NCBI GenBank assembly: GCA_964017065.1
Contig: OZ024783.1
Location: forward strand, 16,502,561-16,566,560
Direction: 5' to 3'
Source of the DNA: Haliclona indistincta
Lineage: Eukaryota; Porifera; Demospongiae; Haplosclerida; Chalinidae
Length of the DNA: 64,000 nucleotides
Below the pieces are notes generated by a model. That model searched no databases. It saw only the letters and a program-made list of their open reading frames with translations, and was not told the DNA's origin. Positions 34,324-46,025 of this stretch are shown piece after piece. The translations under genes were made by a program, and so were the position numbers. Numbering within the stretch: position 1 is the first letter of the stretch; each line of letters starts with the position of its first letter.

Positions 34324-36375
34324 AAAATCAGCGGTGTACTAAGTAAAATCAGCGGTAGTCTACTTGATTTAGTTTACCTCTGGCTGACCAATCAAATTGC
34401 AGAATTACATTGAAGAATGGTCTAAATATTAGTGTGTCCATCATTGACTACATGTACTGTACATGTGAGCTAGCCCCACCCTACATTGTTGTTACACCTG
34501 ACAAAGAAGAGCATGCTTTACAACAAACTGGTTGACTTTGTCTCAGCATCGATCAGGCTATAAATGGAGTGTGTTTGGTGAGCCTGAGTGAGAACAGACT
34601 GCATGATCTGAGCTGGCATTTACTGAGCTGTGTTGATCAGTCTCACTAGCACTATATTATCATTACCTTGATCATGTGCTAGCTGTAGCCTGTCCTCTCT
34701 CTGTTCATCAGTCTCAACATGTGCACTCTTGTTGGTCGGCTCTATTGCCGAGAAGAACCACACACGATGCCTTGTGATGATCTGTGCACTTGCTCAGTCT
34801 CTGACTGCCTAATACACAATGTGTGATCAACATGTGGTAAAATACTGTCCAATCCATAAGAACATTTATGGAATGATGTAGGCATAGATAGATACATCAC
34901 AGAGGACACTGTTTGATCAGTGTGGGACTTGCTATATTGAACGACAGTGCATTATGTAAAATGTTGCATTGTTTATTAATAATCACTGTGTTGTTATCAT
35001 TCTCTATTATACAGTGGACACCACTTATCATTAGCTCACTGAAAGGACACTCTCAGGTTGTTCGACATTTACTGTCGCAACCTGAGATAGACATCAATGC
35101 CAGAGATAAGGTATGTTAGATTGTCACAGTACAATCACTAATATATCGGCACAATAGCATTCATAGCTAGCAGATAATTGCAGTACATGTTGATTTATAA
35201 TAGTATTTGATGTCTTGCCTGGATTTGGAGCATGTTAACATGTTAGCGCAAACATAACGGTAGTAATGGTAACGGTACGTTCATAAAGGCACCATGTGTT
35301 CAGCACTTGTCCAAATGAGCTGGAACAATAGCATAGAGGAGTCAAGTATATGCATTCTCGAGTACTTCCCTCCTGTCAAGAAGAGATCGTTTCAACTGCT
35401 AGTGTTGGTACACAAGATGTTTATTGTGCAAGCATGTTGTACAGAAATACTATTTCAAATAATAAGTGTTCGGCATACTAAAGTGGAATCTAATAAAGCT
35501 GAACACCGGGTTTTATCACTATTTTACTGACAGCAAATGGGCTAGCTAGGAGACACATTGATTCTCTAGCACTATAAAATGCATTGCAGATTTTGTTCTT
35601 ATAATTTGCTTGTGCTTACAGGCTGTCATACTGTCACTATCCAACATGTCTATAAAGAACTGTGTCTTGATTATAGCTAGTTGTGTATTTTTAGTTTATA
35701 AAACAGCTGTATGAAGTACGACTTATCTCATTAACCATGCTGCATGAGTGCTAGTGACCGCCTGTCAGTAGTGTGCAGACTAGTGTGCTCTCAGTCTAGT
35801 TGCTGACCCTCTCCACACCTATCAATAGGCATAGCGTGGGTCAGCAGCTAGACTATAGCATGCTATATAATGGCTCTCGAGGCACGAGATTGTGCATACG
35901 TATAGCTTTAATGCTATCGGTTTTAAAGCAGGTCAACTTTGTCGCATGCTTGTGAACCGAAACATAAAACATGATCGAATCAAGACAAGTTGTGAATCGG
36001 AACATAACATAGACACTATGTGTCATACTGTACTGGTACACAAGCCATCGCCTGATACTGTAATACACTAGTTACTGTGTTATTACCAACAAGACCAGTT
36101 ACCATGTGTTATGCTTGACACCACTTCATACTCAATAACCATGTGCTCTTCACTTGTTGTTTATTCTATAGGATGGATATACAGCACTTCATTTTAGTGC
36201 AATGAATGGTGAAGCAGATGTAGCTGAGCTCCTGACTGCTGCTGGTGCGGCCATTGATGCAACCACTGATGTGAGTATGTGTGTCTAGTGATACTGATAA
36301 TTATGTTGTGTTGTTGAACAAAGCTGTTCTCATGAAATACAATGCAACGACTATACTATCGTAAAGTGCTTACGT

Positions 36376-37010
36376 AATAGTTATAACACGGGTAGGAGGG
36401 ATGTATTGAATTTATTGACCGAGCCCGAGGGCGCGTAGCGCCCGAGGGCGTGGTCAATAAATTCAATACATCCCGACTACCCGTGTTATGAGTAATTTGT
36501 ATTCATATTGCGTGGGCGCTAAACGCATGCGCAAATTTATTCCACATGGTCAGCACGTTGCCATATCGCGCCGTGTATACCAGCTTATTGTTATCATGGA
36601 GGATAAGGAGAATCTTCCTCAATCGGCAGAACCAAGACCCTAAAAGCCTTCGCCTAACAGCGCCCAGTATGGACCTAACAGCGCCCAGTATGGACCTAAC
36701 AGCGCCCAGTATGGACCTAACGGCGCCCAGTATGGACCTAACAGCGCCCAGTATGGACCTAACGGCGCCCAGTAGTTCGCCTATAAACGTGCCAGCTAGA
36801 ATAGTATATAATACTGAGCTCCTTTAGGTCCATACTGGGCGCTGTTAGATCGCTCGATCGCTTTTTGAACATTGGTTCGCACTAAAATTACTTCCACGGG
36901 GTCTTTCGATTATTGCCTGTTGCCAACCATGCAACAAATACTTCCGGTGATACAAACTATTTGTATCACGGGCGGCGTCTTTGATGTCGCCCACGCAATA
37001 TAATACAATG
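36376..37010. mobile_element. Hairpin-rich insertion with a 21-bp minisatellite
   Basis: Copy A (near 10577) has the uninterrupted GTGCTTACTGTAG, so this is an insert in intron 4 of ankyrin copy B. It contains a hairpin at about 36382-36490 (ACACGGGTAG..CTACCCGTGT around a GC-rich loop), then GCGTGGGCG, inverted near 36990. At 36650-36775 about six units of the 21-bp CTAACAGCGCCCAGTATGGA-type repeat occur. One unit in reverse orientation lies at about 36824-36848. The peptide repeat APSMDLT is a by-product. No transposase. Confidence 0.7.
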
Positions 37011-37292
37011 TAGATTACACCATACATGTAGATATACATGAGCCTGCATGAGTTGGTGATGGTAGTATTTGCCTGAATATGTTAACCCATGGCTGCCGAC
37101 ATGGTGCGCAATATTGCCTAGGGCAGTAAAATTATCACCCTAAGTTATTATCGCGGACTGCCTCTTAGATCTTCCTCTTATGCTTACTAATCGAATTAAG
37201 TGCTCAAGGTGGTAGAGCCTCCATAGAAGTCAGCAAAGGCGCGTTGCTGATTGACGGCAGTGTAATCTCATGCATTTTTTCTATGATATCAT

Positions 37293-37435
37293 CTTGTTAT
37301 GCCTCGGTGGGCGGAGCCACGAGACATACAGTAGTCGTGTTGTCAGTCATTCTGTCTGTCGCAACGATTTCTCGTCGCTCGCTAAAAATTAAGCGCTGAA
37401 ACGTGCAACACAAGCTAAAGTCGACATTTGCTTGC
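37293..37435. mobile_element. Partial copy of a TGCCTCGG-ended repeat
   Basis: It matches the first 130-140 bp of the element at 46026-47348, starting TGCCTCGGTGGGCGGAGCC. The start itself can form a hairpin (TGCCTCG..CGAGACA). The other end is not present, so it is truncated. It forms the 3' part of the frame of the neighbouring secreted-protein exon. Confidence 0.65.
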
Positions 37436-37749
37436 TTGAATTGTAAGTTGTGGTAAGTTGTCAAGTTGTGGACCCCAGAAACTATTTCCACTACTGTGCA
37501 GTCTAGCTCGTTTTGGTCACCCAGTGCTACCAGCTCCAGAGCGCTCTGTAGGCTGCCACACAACGTTTCATTTTGTCTTACTGCGCATCCTAGCTCGATC
37601 AAGCTGCCATTGACCACCACAGTCCTAGTAGCGTTGCAGTATCTTGTAAAGGAGTTACTGCTGGTTTGAGCGACTGATAGAGCCAGCACCAGTAGAACGG
37701 TAATCGACAAACTGCTTTTAGCGGAGAGCATTCTTCTTCGACCAGACAT
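37297..37749 (-). pseudogene. Secreted-protein exon truncated by a repeat
   Basis: The ATG at 37749 is followed by RRR and a hydrophobic signal peptide (SLSITVLLVLALSVA). A short cysteine-containing region with NCS/NLT glycosylation sites follows (NGSLIELGCAVRQ, TLCGSLQSALELV, IVSGVHNLTTYHNLQF). From about 37435 the frame runs into a dispersed repeat also found at 46026, so the last 40-45 residues are repeat-derived. It reads in the same direction as the SRCR receptor and begins 256 bp downstream of its stop. It may be the first exon of a gene cut off by the insertion. Function unknown. Confidence 0.45.
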
Positions 37750-38005
37750 ACTTCCAGTGATTTGATATATCTATAGAGTCGTTGTGGCGCTGCCATATCC
37801 CACGCAAGCTGCTGCTGTAGAATAACTGTTTCTGTAGTAGTGTAAACTGGTTGGTTTTTAAAACACGTGCTGCTGCACACGAAGGGGTGGGGCTGATAAG
37901 AAATTTTTCTCCCTCGTCTAAGCATGATCTAAGCTACATGTACTTTTCATGAAAACTAACAAACAACACAACAATTATTAAAATAATCAGTCAGTAGACA
38001 TTTGC

Positions 38006-40309
38006 CTATTCTTGGCGTACGGAATTACCACCACCATTCTCACCACCACCACCATGATCTGCAGCTGCAGACAGCAGTCCACGCCCTTCTCCTTCATCTT
38101 TTTTGGTACATATTTTCTTCCAAAGTTTAACTCCCAGTATAGCAGTAATAGGAATGACAATACCACCAGTGATTACTACACTTGTTGCAACTGCGATCGC
38201 TATTTTGCTTGTAGTGTCAAGTCCACCACCATCATCTGCAAGAAATTTATATTTCTCTATGTACATTGATAGTTAGCTTCTTCAAGATACCTTGACATTG
38301 ACCGTGGTTTCCTGAAGAGCTAGTAATCATATCATCTGTTATAAACTCTGTAAATCATAAAAATATTAACCATATTAAACTTGCACACTTAAGTTGCAAT
38401 GCACAACTTCAGTGCTAGAAGTGAGCATGCAATGGACAAGGCTGTATAATGTGTTCATTAGAAGTCTGAGTTTTACCGGAATCTTACTATAAATAAAATT
38501 ATTATAATTAAAAAGCACTATTTTTTTTATAAAAATGCTGCTAATTATGATGGGCTATAAGATAGCTTAGCTACCACATCATCGACTTACCACAAATAAT
38601 ATTTACTTGTTTGCATCTAGTGATGGTAAAGCCGCCATTACCAATACAGTGAGAGAAACATGGAAAAGAACCAGTGATTTGATTGCAAGAACTGCTGACC
38701 AGATCAACTGAGTCTTTCAGCCCTCTACACTTGCAAATAAATCACAAAAAAAAATTAGAGTGCATTAATCTTACTCTATTGTTTCATACATCCGACTATT
38801 TGTATAGCCAAGTTGCCGACAAACAGAGTTTGCCATAATGGAATTGAACTGTGAGTCTACATCACATAGTGGTAAGTCATTGCCATTTATCCTGATAGTT
38901 GCAATTCCTTTGTATACACTAGATTTTGGACTGCCTGCTAGATATACTAGACCATTGTAGCTGTACTGACTGGAATCTTGCAGTAAAGTTGATGCTGCAA
39001 ATTTGTATAGTAAATTAAAACAATTATATATTTGTATCACTTAAATAATATTCTCACAACACTGCACAGCTGCCACATCTCCTTTGCAAGTATCTGTTGT
39101 TAAAGTTAGATTTCCAACAGCACATCTCATTATGTGAAGTTCTCCATCAACAACATAATTACTGACATTGGGACATATGAGGTGACTGATGGTATAGTTA
39201 GTTGTTGTTGGTGTCAAACAGCTATTAGAATTGTATGTGTGTGTGGAATAGGATATTAACGTCATACAATGCAATTTACAGCTATTTAGTGTTGTAAAAG
39301 TAATTGGGTTTAATTTAGTTTTAGTTATACGTATAGTTATGATTGTTAAAGTACATATTAAAACAAGTGTGCCAGGGTGACACAAAGTGGACAAAATGGT
39401 GTGCCAGGCCGATACATATCTGTGTGCCAAATATCTGGTTTGGTACACCGATAATGTGCACTGTCATTGCTGCTTGAATTCACCATAATTCACCATATTT
39501 ACTAGCTGACTGTGTGCATGTGCATGAAGAATGCAGCAGCTTCGTATTCAAAGTATCAATTTCAGAGCTAAATGGGAATATAATTTTATCTATAATATAG
39601 TTTTTAGAGGTATTCTCAGCTAGCTGTATGCTACAAAGATGATAAAACTGACTGACAAAGATTGTATACGAATATAAAGCCAGTCTTGTGCATTCATGTA
39701 TACCTAGCTAGATGTGCAAATGATTGTCGCTGGCCTCAAACATGCACACCAACCATTCATTCAAACTTACTTGTATCTAATAGCAATTATTGACATTCAG
39801 TCATTTGAGGGCATGAAAAATATGCAAGATACTGCACAATCATGTTAATACCTTTTAGATCTAAGATTTTATTTTACATCAACTTTATTCGTATAATAAT
39901 AATGCTCACAGTCACATGAACATGGACTTGTTTTAAACATACGTATTCCCTGATTCTTTGTATTTATCTGGAGCTCCATAGAATTCGTTATCAATCTCCA
40001 TTGCATCTTCAAATCTCAACTGTCTGCAAACAGCGGCAGCAGCTCCACAATTGAAACCATCACGACAAACCGGTACATATCCATATCCAGGATAGTACAC
40101 CGTGACAGAACCGACAGTACCAGCTTGTGCATAAGGAGGGAGGCAAGTCAACTTAACATCACCTAGAGGAGTCTGGGCATCTGTAGCTAAGTTGTGAAAT
40201 AAGGAGCGTGACGGAATGCCTATAGGACGATATCAGTACTCAGCTTACCCACTAGAAGACAGGTCCAAATCAGCAACAGCAACTCGCTGATTTGTTTCAC
40301 CCGAGCCAT
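38006..40309 (-). CDS. SRCR-domain type I membrane receptor, complete (389 residues)
   Basis: Seven exons on the - strand join in one frame: 40309-40249, 40186-39943, 39281-39058, 38994-38775, 38724-38591, 38347-38291 and 38235-38006 (1170 nt). Exon 1 encodes a signal peptide (SELLLLIWTCLLV). Exons 2-3 form one SRCR-like domain (YYPGYGYVPVCRDGFN, AVCRQLRFEDA; second half CKGDVAAVQC). Exons 4-5 form another (NDLPLCDVDSQFN, SVCRQLGYTNS). Exon 6 is a linker. Exon 7 encodes a membrane helix (about residues 325-348), basic KLWKK, and a glycine-rich cytosolic tail of about 40 residues. SRCR receptors bind microbial or other extracellular ligands. Domain halves split by phase-1/2 introns support real exons. 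No cytoplasmic signalling motif is obvious. Exon 5's SRCR match is weaker than the others. Confidence 0.8.
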
Positions 40310-40696
40310 GATCAGGAATCGTTGCAATACCTGCACTCAGAGCTCTCCTCTCAGTACGGTGGTCAGTGGTGACCTCTGCTTGCTCAGCTGATTGACTCAC
40401 ACTTTACAAACATGCACAAGACGTAGCGTGATGCACGCTTCCTTTTATAGAAATGAAACTGCTGTCGTACTTACCATTCCATTTTTGGTTCTGTTTAGCT
40501 ATTTGCTGACTGTAACACGTGTGGTGGGTGGGGCTGGGCGAATGTTCATTGATCTTTTAAATCCTCACAATTAAGAACAGACACAATAAATAATCTCGGA
40601 GTATGATAAGTGCACCCAGTACATGTACATGTAAAATGTCAGTCTCTCGATCACTGACTCCTCCTGCTCATCTCTTCAACTCATCATTGTCAGTAC

Positions 40697-41136
40697 ATGC
40701 AGATGATATCTAATACAAGCTCTACTGAACTCCAAGAGACAACAAGGCTTGCCCTGTACACCAAGGACAAGGTACTGCATGAAGACAAGAGAATACTCAT
40801 GTATCTTCATCCTTTCCAAACTGTCCTATTTCTTCATCGAGTGCTTTTCTATCTCAAGAGCATAATCCTGATTCTATCTATCGATATTACACTCAGACTA
40901 GATCACCTCCTGCTCTGCAATTAAACTTGACTTTTCTCTTCCGTCAAGTTGGAGGGATCGACCTGAGGATTCAGTGTCCGATAGTGCCGATGTGAGTAGT
41001 GCTAGTGGTAGAGGTGTGGTTAGTGAGGTTGACCTATGCAGTCGCCGTGGAGATGAGAGAGGTACTAGCTAGTGGTGCAGCTGAAGAGCTTGATCAAGAG
41101 ACAGGCAAGCATGCAGTGATGGTGACAATAGTGAAG
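40697..41136 (+). CDS. Possible 5' exons of the copy C gene
   Basis: Three stretches look like coding exons. 40697-40771 reads MQMISNTSSTELQETTRL and ends at a GTACTG donor. The region from about 40966 to 41100 reads SDSADVSSASGRGV in one frame. 41053-41136 reads MREVLASGAAEELDQETGK and ends at GTGAGT. They lie just before the decayed coiled-coil segment of copy C. Phases were not reconciled and no family was recognised. Confidence 0.25.
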
Positions 41137-41199
41137 GTGAGTGTAACTATAGGCATCTGAAAATGTATTGAAGTTGTCCTTAAATTTTAATCGCCCTTT

Positions 41200-42290
41200 C
41201 CTTCCCTCCCTCCCTCGGCTCACTTTCCCTCCTCAATCTCTACCTCCTTCTCTTTCTTAATTACTTTCAGTCTTGTTCTAGATCATCGTTGTTCACTCAC
41301 TCACTGGCTCTCATCTCTCACTAATCATCCTCCATCTCTCCCAACTTATCTCTAGTAGCAAAATACTCTGTTCCATTATGGTTAGTACATAATGACTATG
41401 TATCTAACTTTTCATAATGTTTTGTAGTTGGGAATAAACCTTGATTTAATATTACTCTCTTTTAGTTCATTAGTGACTATGATGCTGCTTTGAGTGATCT
41501 ACTGGAAACTAGAGTGAAGATGAACTTCGAACTGTGCAACTCGAAGGTGCTGTACTGGAGTAGAAGCACACTGATGTAAGTACAGTCCCTCTAGCTATTA
41601 TTGTAGTGGAGCTATACAGTAGTTTGTGGAATAGTGCATGTTGATGTACGGAATGTATGGATTTATTATCGTGTCATAGGTTAGCACTTTTCAAAAGAGT
41701 ATTTCTGAGCTCCAGACAAGAATGAAAGGTTGATACATGTACAATATCACTTATGTACACATGCTACTAATGAATATCATTACATTGCACAATAACAATG
41801 AATTCACTATTTGAGCAGCTAATGAAGGAGAGATGAAGAGAAAGATGGAGGAGAAAGATGACTAGCTACAATTGAATGATCAGACTCTCACTAGCTGAGA
41901 AACTCCTCTACTGCCAGGACAAACTACTGTGAGCTGATTCTCTCCTTTCTCAGTATTAGTAAGCGAAAATCTAATTTTCAAAATTGCTCATAATTATGTG
42001 CTCAAGATTTCTACGTTTGCTATTATTTTAAATCTATTTGGTATTTTCCACACCACTACAGTCCCCCCCTCTCTCTCAGTGGGTTTCGACTGTATCTTGC
42101 TCAGATATTGATAGAAGTAACACCCTCTCTGTACCGGATGAGGGTGTGGCTGTTTGTCTATGATGCAGCAACTAGTGAACACAGGTACCATACAACAAGA
42201 CCAGGAGAAGGAGGAAGAACGGTGAGAGATGAACACACACATGTATACAGCTGTATAGACTCATTCCCAGACTGACAACATGAGAACAAG
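41200..42290 (+). pseudogene. Decayed coiled-coil-like exons (copy C)
   Basis: Equivalent to 2940-4050. The block after TCATTAG at about 41466 reads DYDAALSDLLETR and then shifts frame relative to ELRTVQLEGAVLE. The block after CTCTCTCAG at about 42079 reads FRLYLAQILIEVTPSLYRMRV. Stops follow in all frames. Confidence 0.3.
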
Positions 42291-43359
42291 GCTGCTATCA
42301 TACATGCAATGTGGTGTTGTAGTGTTTTATCATTTTGACATGTGGTAGAGTTGAAAAAATATGACAAGATATGCTGAAAAATAAATTAAAAATTAATTTC
42401 AATCCATAGTAGCACATGTTATATGTACAGAACTTGCAACTCTGATGAAACTCTGCAGATCTGAAATGCAGACAGTATGCACTGTGTAACTGATGTCTTG
42501 CATAGGAACAGGATGTGTTTCATGATCTAGCTCTAAAATGAGAATAACGGGAAAAAAGTTCTGTGCCATTAGTGTCCAGATTATAGTGAGATTCCACTGT
42601 ATTGTAAAGCTACTGTAGAATGAGATAGATAAATAACTTGTAAATAACGCTTCCATTTATGGTCATGTCTGCATGTATAAACTCATCTGAGTATGAGGTG
42701 TATGAATCACAATAGGCAATATCTATGAACTAAGTGTTCTTCACTTGTCAAAGTTAAATCATCATAGCAATGCAATTATTACCTCCATAACACGTACTAT
42801 GACTGCATACTGTTACCAACAAACAAACTCTCATAACTTTGCAACAATGCAAAGTGCTAAATAGAATAGCGCTAGAACCAAACTGTATAGCTAAAGATAG
42901 CACTTTATACCATAGCACAAAGAAACGAAATCACATACACGATCGTTTTCCTCCTAAAAATACTAGTATTGGGTCACATATGAATACTGTTTGTAGTTCA
43001 CACTATTATTAATACATACTATTTATCGTCCCACTAATAGTGAGCTGGGTCTACTGTACTTGTATAAAGCATCTTAGTAAGCCACAATGTTCTATTTGTT
43101 GTTGGTATCTTATTGAGTAGTGTGGGTTGGGTACATGATTCAAATACCTAGTGAGTAATATCATGACCACATAATGTGATTTACTATATCATGATCTGAG
43201 TATGAGCTGGTGTGTACAGTATCACACTATAGAATTATTATTACAACAATATCAAACTGATTGTGAACTACTTGTAAAGCTAGTCATGTGATCTTCATTG
43301 TAACCAGCTCATAATAGCATTGTGTGATACAGCACACGTCACTGAATATGATTATCACT

Positions 43360-43914
43360 TCTCTTGTGACGTGTAGACCGACAAAAGAGCTGACCAGAGA
43401 GCAAGCTAGGAATGATGGTGCAGCAGACGTGAACGATTTCTCTTCTCTCTTCATCTGAGGACCACACTATCATCTCAACTGTGACCTATGATGGGAGTGT
43501 CAAAATGGCGGCACCTAACACCAATCGAACTGATAGCGAAGAAGACAGAGCTATTGAGCAAGTTCCACTACAACATGGCGGACAATTCAAGATATTCAAA
43601 CCAACAAAGAATAGAAAACAAGTAAAATTTACTGATTCAAGAAATTGCCAAAAACAGAACAATAAGTGCTTGACATGACTAGCATTGAATCATCTTTCAA
43701 TGATGGAGAGAGTGATGAACACAGCACTGCAGTGTCGTCAACACTGACAAGAGCAAGGAGAGTGAGTGATAGAGAGGGTAGTGCAGCACAGACCATGACT
43801 ACCACTACCAGTAGTGAGCTGGAGTTCAGACGAGATCTAGCTGCCCTGGACGCTGACATTGCACGACTACAAGTGCACTTTCAAGTAGCTGTACAACCCT
43901 TACAGCAGTCTTGA
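43360..43914 (+). pseudogene. Copy C of the conserved unknown segment
   Basis: Matches 5340-5938. Part of the middle (about 60 bp around the serine/aspartate region) is missing. The acidic frame 43666-43914 is retained, with one stop where copy A reads EQE. Confidence 0.35.
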
Positions 43915-46025
43915 TCTGATCATCGTAATCATGATGTACCTGTACCTGCATGCAATAATTTATTGAGCTATGACATTATTATGTGTATTTTATATGCTAA
44001 CACTTACCTGAATCAACAGCAGCATTATTAGTTGAGTTATGAATATCATTATACATGACAAATTTTGGCATTAAAATTATTTTTGTTCAAAAATTTTTAA
44101 GTTTAATTTTTGCATTTCTGGTAACACGCCCCCTTCTCTAGACTATCATAGTCGCACGCCCAACTAGTTTACTAGTGCCATGACTTCTCTGAGCCAGGAC
44201 CAGTTGGTAAGAGATAGAATACTGTATTCTACTAGCATTGTCACCGCAATAAACTGTGGTATCAGCGAGCGAGCCTGAGCTGGTTGAGCCCTGCCCGTAC
44301 GGGCGACCGGGGCCCGCGCGGACGGAAGCTGATTATTCCCGTCTGGATGCTAGCTAGGCTCCTGTAGGGCGGTACACAAGGACCTGCTCACTGTGTACCC
44401 GACGTAGTAGCCGCCGCTTCGCGTGAGGATACTGTAATATTACATGAATATTAATGAGTTAGGTCATGTGATCAGTAGTTGTTAGAGATTGTAGCAATCA
44501 CTGTCTGATCTAATACTGCTTACATTATGTTGTGCTCTACTCACAGAATAGGAAACTGTATGATGCATCTCGTTATGGTAATGTCAGTAGAGTGAGTGAG
44601 TTGATAGCAAGAGGAGCTCGTGTAAACTATCATAATCCTGATCATTACAATGTGAGTATTGTTAGTGGTCACATGATGCTAGTAACAGATCCACACATCA
44701 GTATCTACTACCACACACAATCAGTGGTTGAGTATTTGGTTCTGTATGTGTGTTAGTGCAGTGGTGTATCCAGGATTTGAATAAGGAGGGTCCTCACACT
44801 CTGTAATTGTTAGTTATACACAAAATAGCATTGTGACAAAGAGCACTTAGCCTACACTGACAAGTGATGTTTTTTTTTCAGCACTGATTACTCCAGACTA
44901 GATTATTTTTATGAATATTATTAGTGACATAGCAACTGTTCACATAGCAAATTGCTTGATAAGGAAGTGCTTGAGCACTGAGAGCATGCACCCTTGTAGA
45001 TACGTCCCTATTAGTGTGTCCATCATTGACTACATGTACTGTACATGTGAGCTAGCCCCACCCTACTTTGTTGTTACACCTGACAAAGAAGAGCATGGTT
45101 CACAACAAACTAGTTGGCTTTGTCTCAGCATCCATCAGGCTATAAATGGAGTGTGTGTTTGGTCAGCCTGAGTGAGAACAGACTGCATGATCTGAGCTGG
45201 TATTTACTGAGCTTTGTTGATCAGTCTCAGTAGTACCATATTATCGTTGCCTTGATCATGTGCTAGCTGTAGCCTGTCCTCTCTCTGTTCATCAGTCTCA
45301 ATGTGTGCACTCTTGTTGGTCGGCTCTACTGCCGTGAAGAACCACACACGATGCCTTGTGATGATCTGTGCACTTGCTCAGTCTCTGACTGCCTAATACA
45401 CAATGTGTGATCAACATGTGGTAAAATACTGTCCAATCAATAGCAACACATGAGCATTTGTGGAATGATGTAGGCATAGATAGATACATCATGGAGGACA
45501 CTGTTTGATCAGTATGGGACTTGCTATATATTGAACAACAGTGGATTATGTAAAATGTTGCATTGTTTATTAATAATCACTGTGTTGTTGTTATCATTCT
45601 CTACTATTATACAGAGGACACCACTTATGGTCAGCTCACAGAAAGGACACTCTCAGGTTGTTAGATTTCTTTTATCGCAACCTGAGATAGACATTAACAC
45701 CAGAGATAAGGTATGTTAGATTGTCACAGTACAATCACTGATATACCGGCACAATAGCACTCATAGCTAGCAGATTATTGCAGTACATGTTGAATGATAA
45801 TAGTTTTTGATGTCTTGCCTGGATTTGGAGCATGTTAACATGTTAGTGCAAACATAACGGTAGTAATGGTAACGGTACGTTCATAAAGGCACCTTGTGTT
45901 CAGCACTTGTCCAAATGAGCTGGAACAAAGCATAGAGGCGTCAAGTATATGCATTCTTGAGTACTTCCCTCCTGTCAAGAAGATATCGTTTCAACTGCTA
46001 GTGTTGGTACACAAGATGTTTATTA

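Larger units (their letters stand above)
27610..34425. mobile_element. Repeat E, copy carrying a hAT MITE and a Ngaro element
   Basis: The ends match the E copy at 551-982. The inside is interrupted twice: at 27759-28235 and at 28469-34323. A 27-bp direct repeat (starting TATTAGTGTGTCC, ending GACTACAT) flanks the whole block at 27578-27604 and 34427-34453. Copies A (near 7090) and C (near 45012) have this sequence only once, so it was duplicated with the insertion. It sits in intron 2 of ankyrin copy B. Confidence 0.75.
26731..36270 (+). pseudogene. Truncated ankyrin gene, copy B (exons 1-4 only)
   Basis: Exons equivalent to the copy A gene are 26731-26763 (MSSLSYDQDQL), 27110-27214, 35015-35110 and 36172-36270, all phase 0 with intact GT..AG borders and no stops. 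They encode three ankyrin units. Homology to copy A ends near 37280 inside intron 4. No exon 5-10 equivalent, GTPase or death domain follows before the oppositely oriented genes. Intron 2 is swollen to 7.8 kb by repeat E, a hAT MITE and a Ngaro retrotransposon. The exons look maintained or recently duplicated, but the gene has no visible 3' end, so it is called a fragment. An alternative 3' exon cannot be excluded. Confidence 0.7.
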
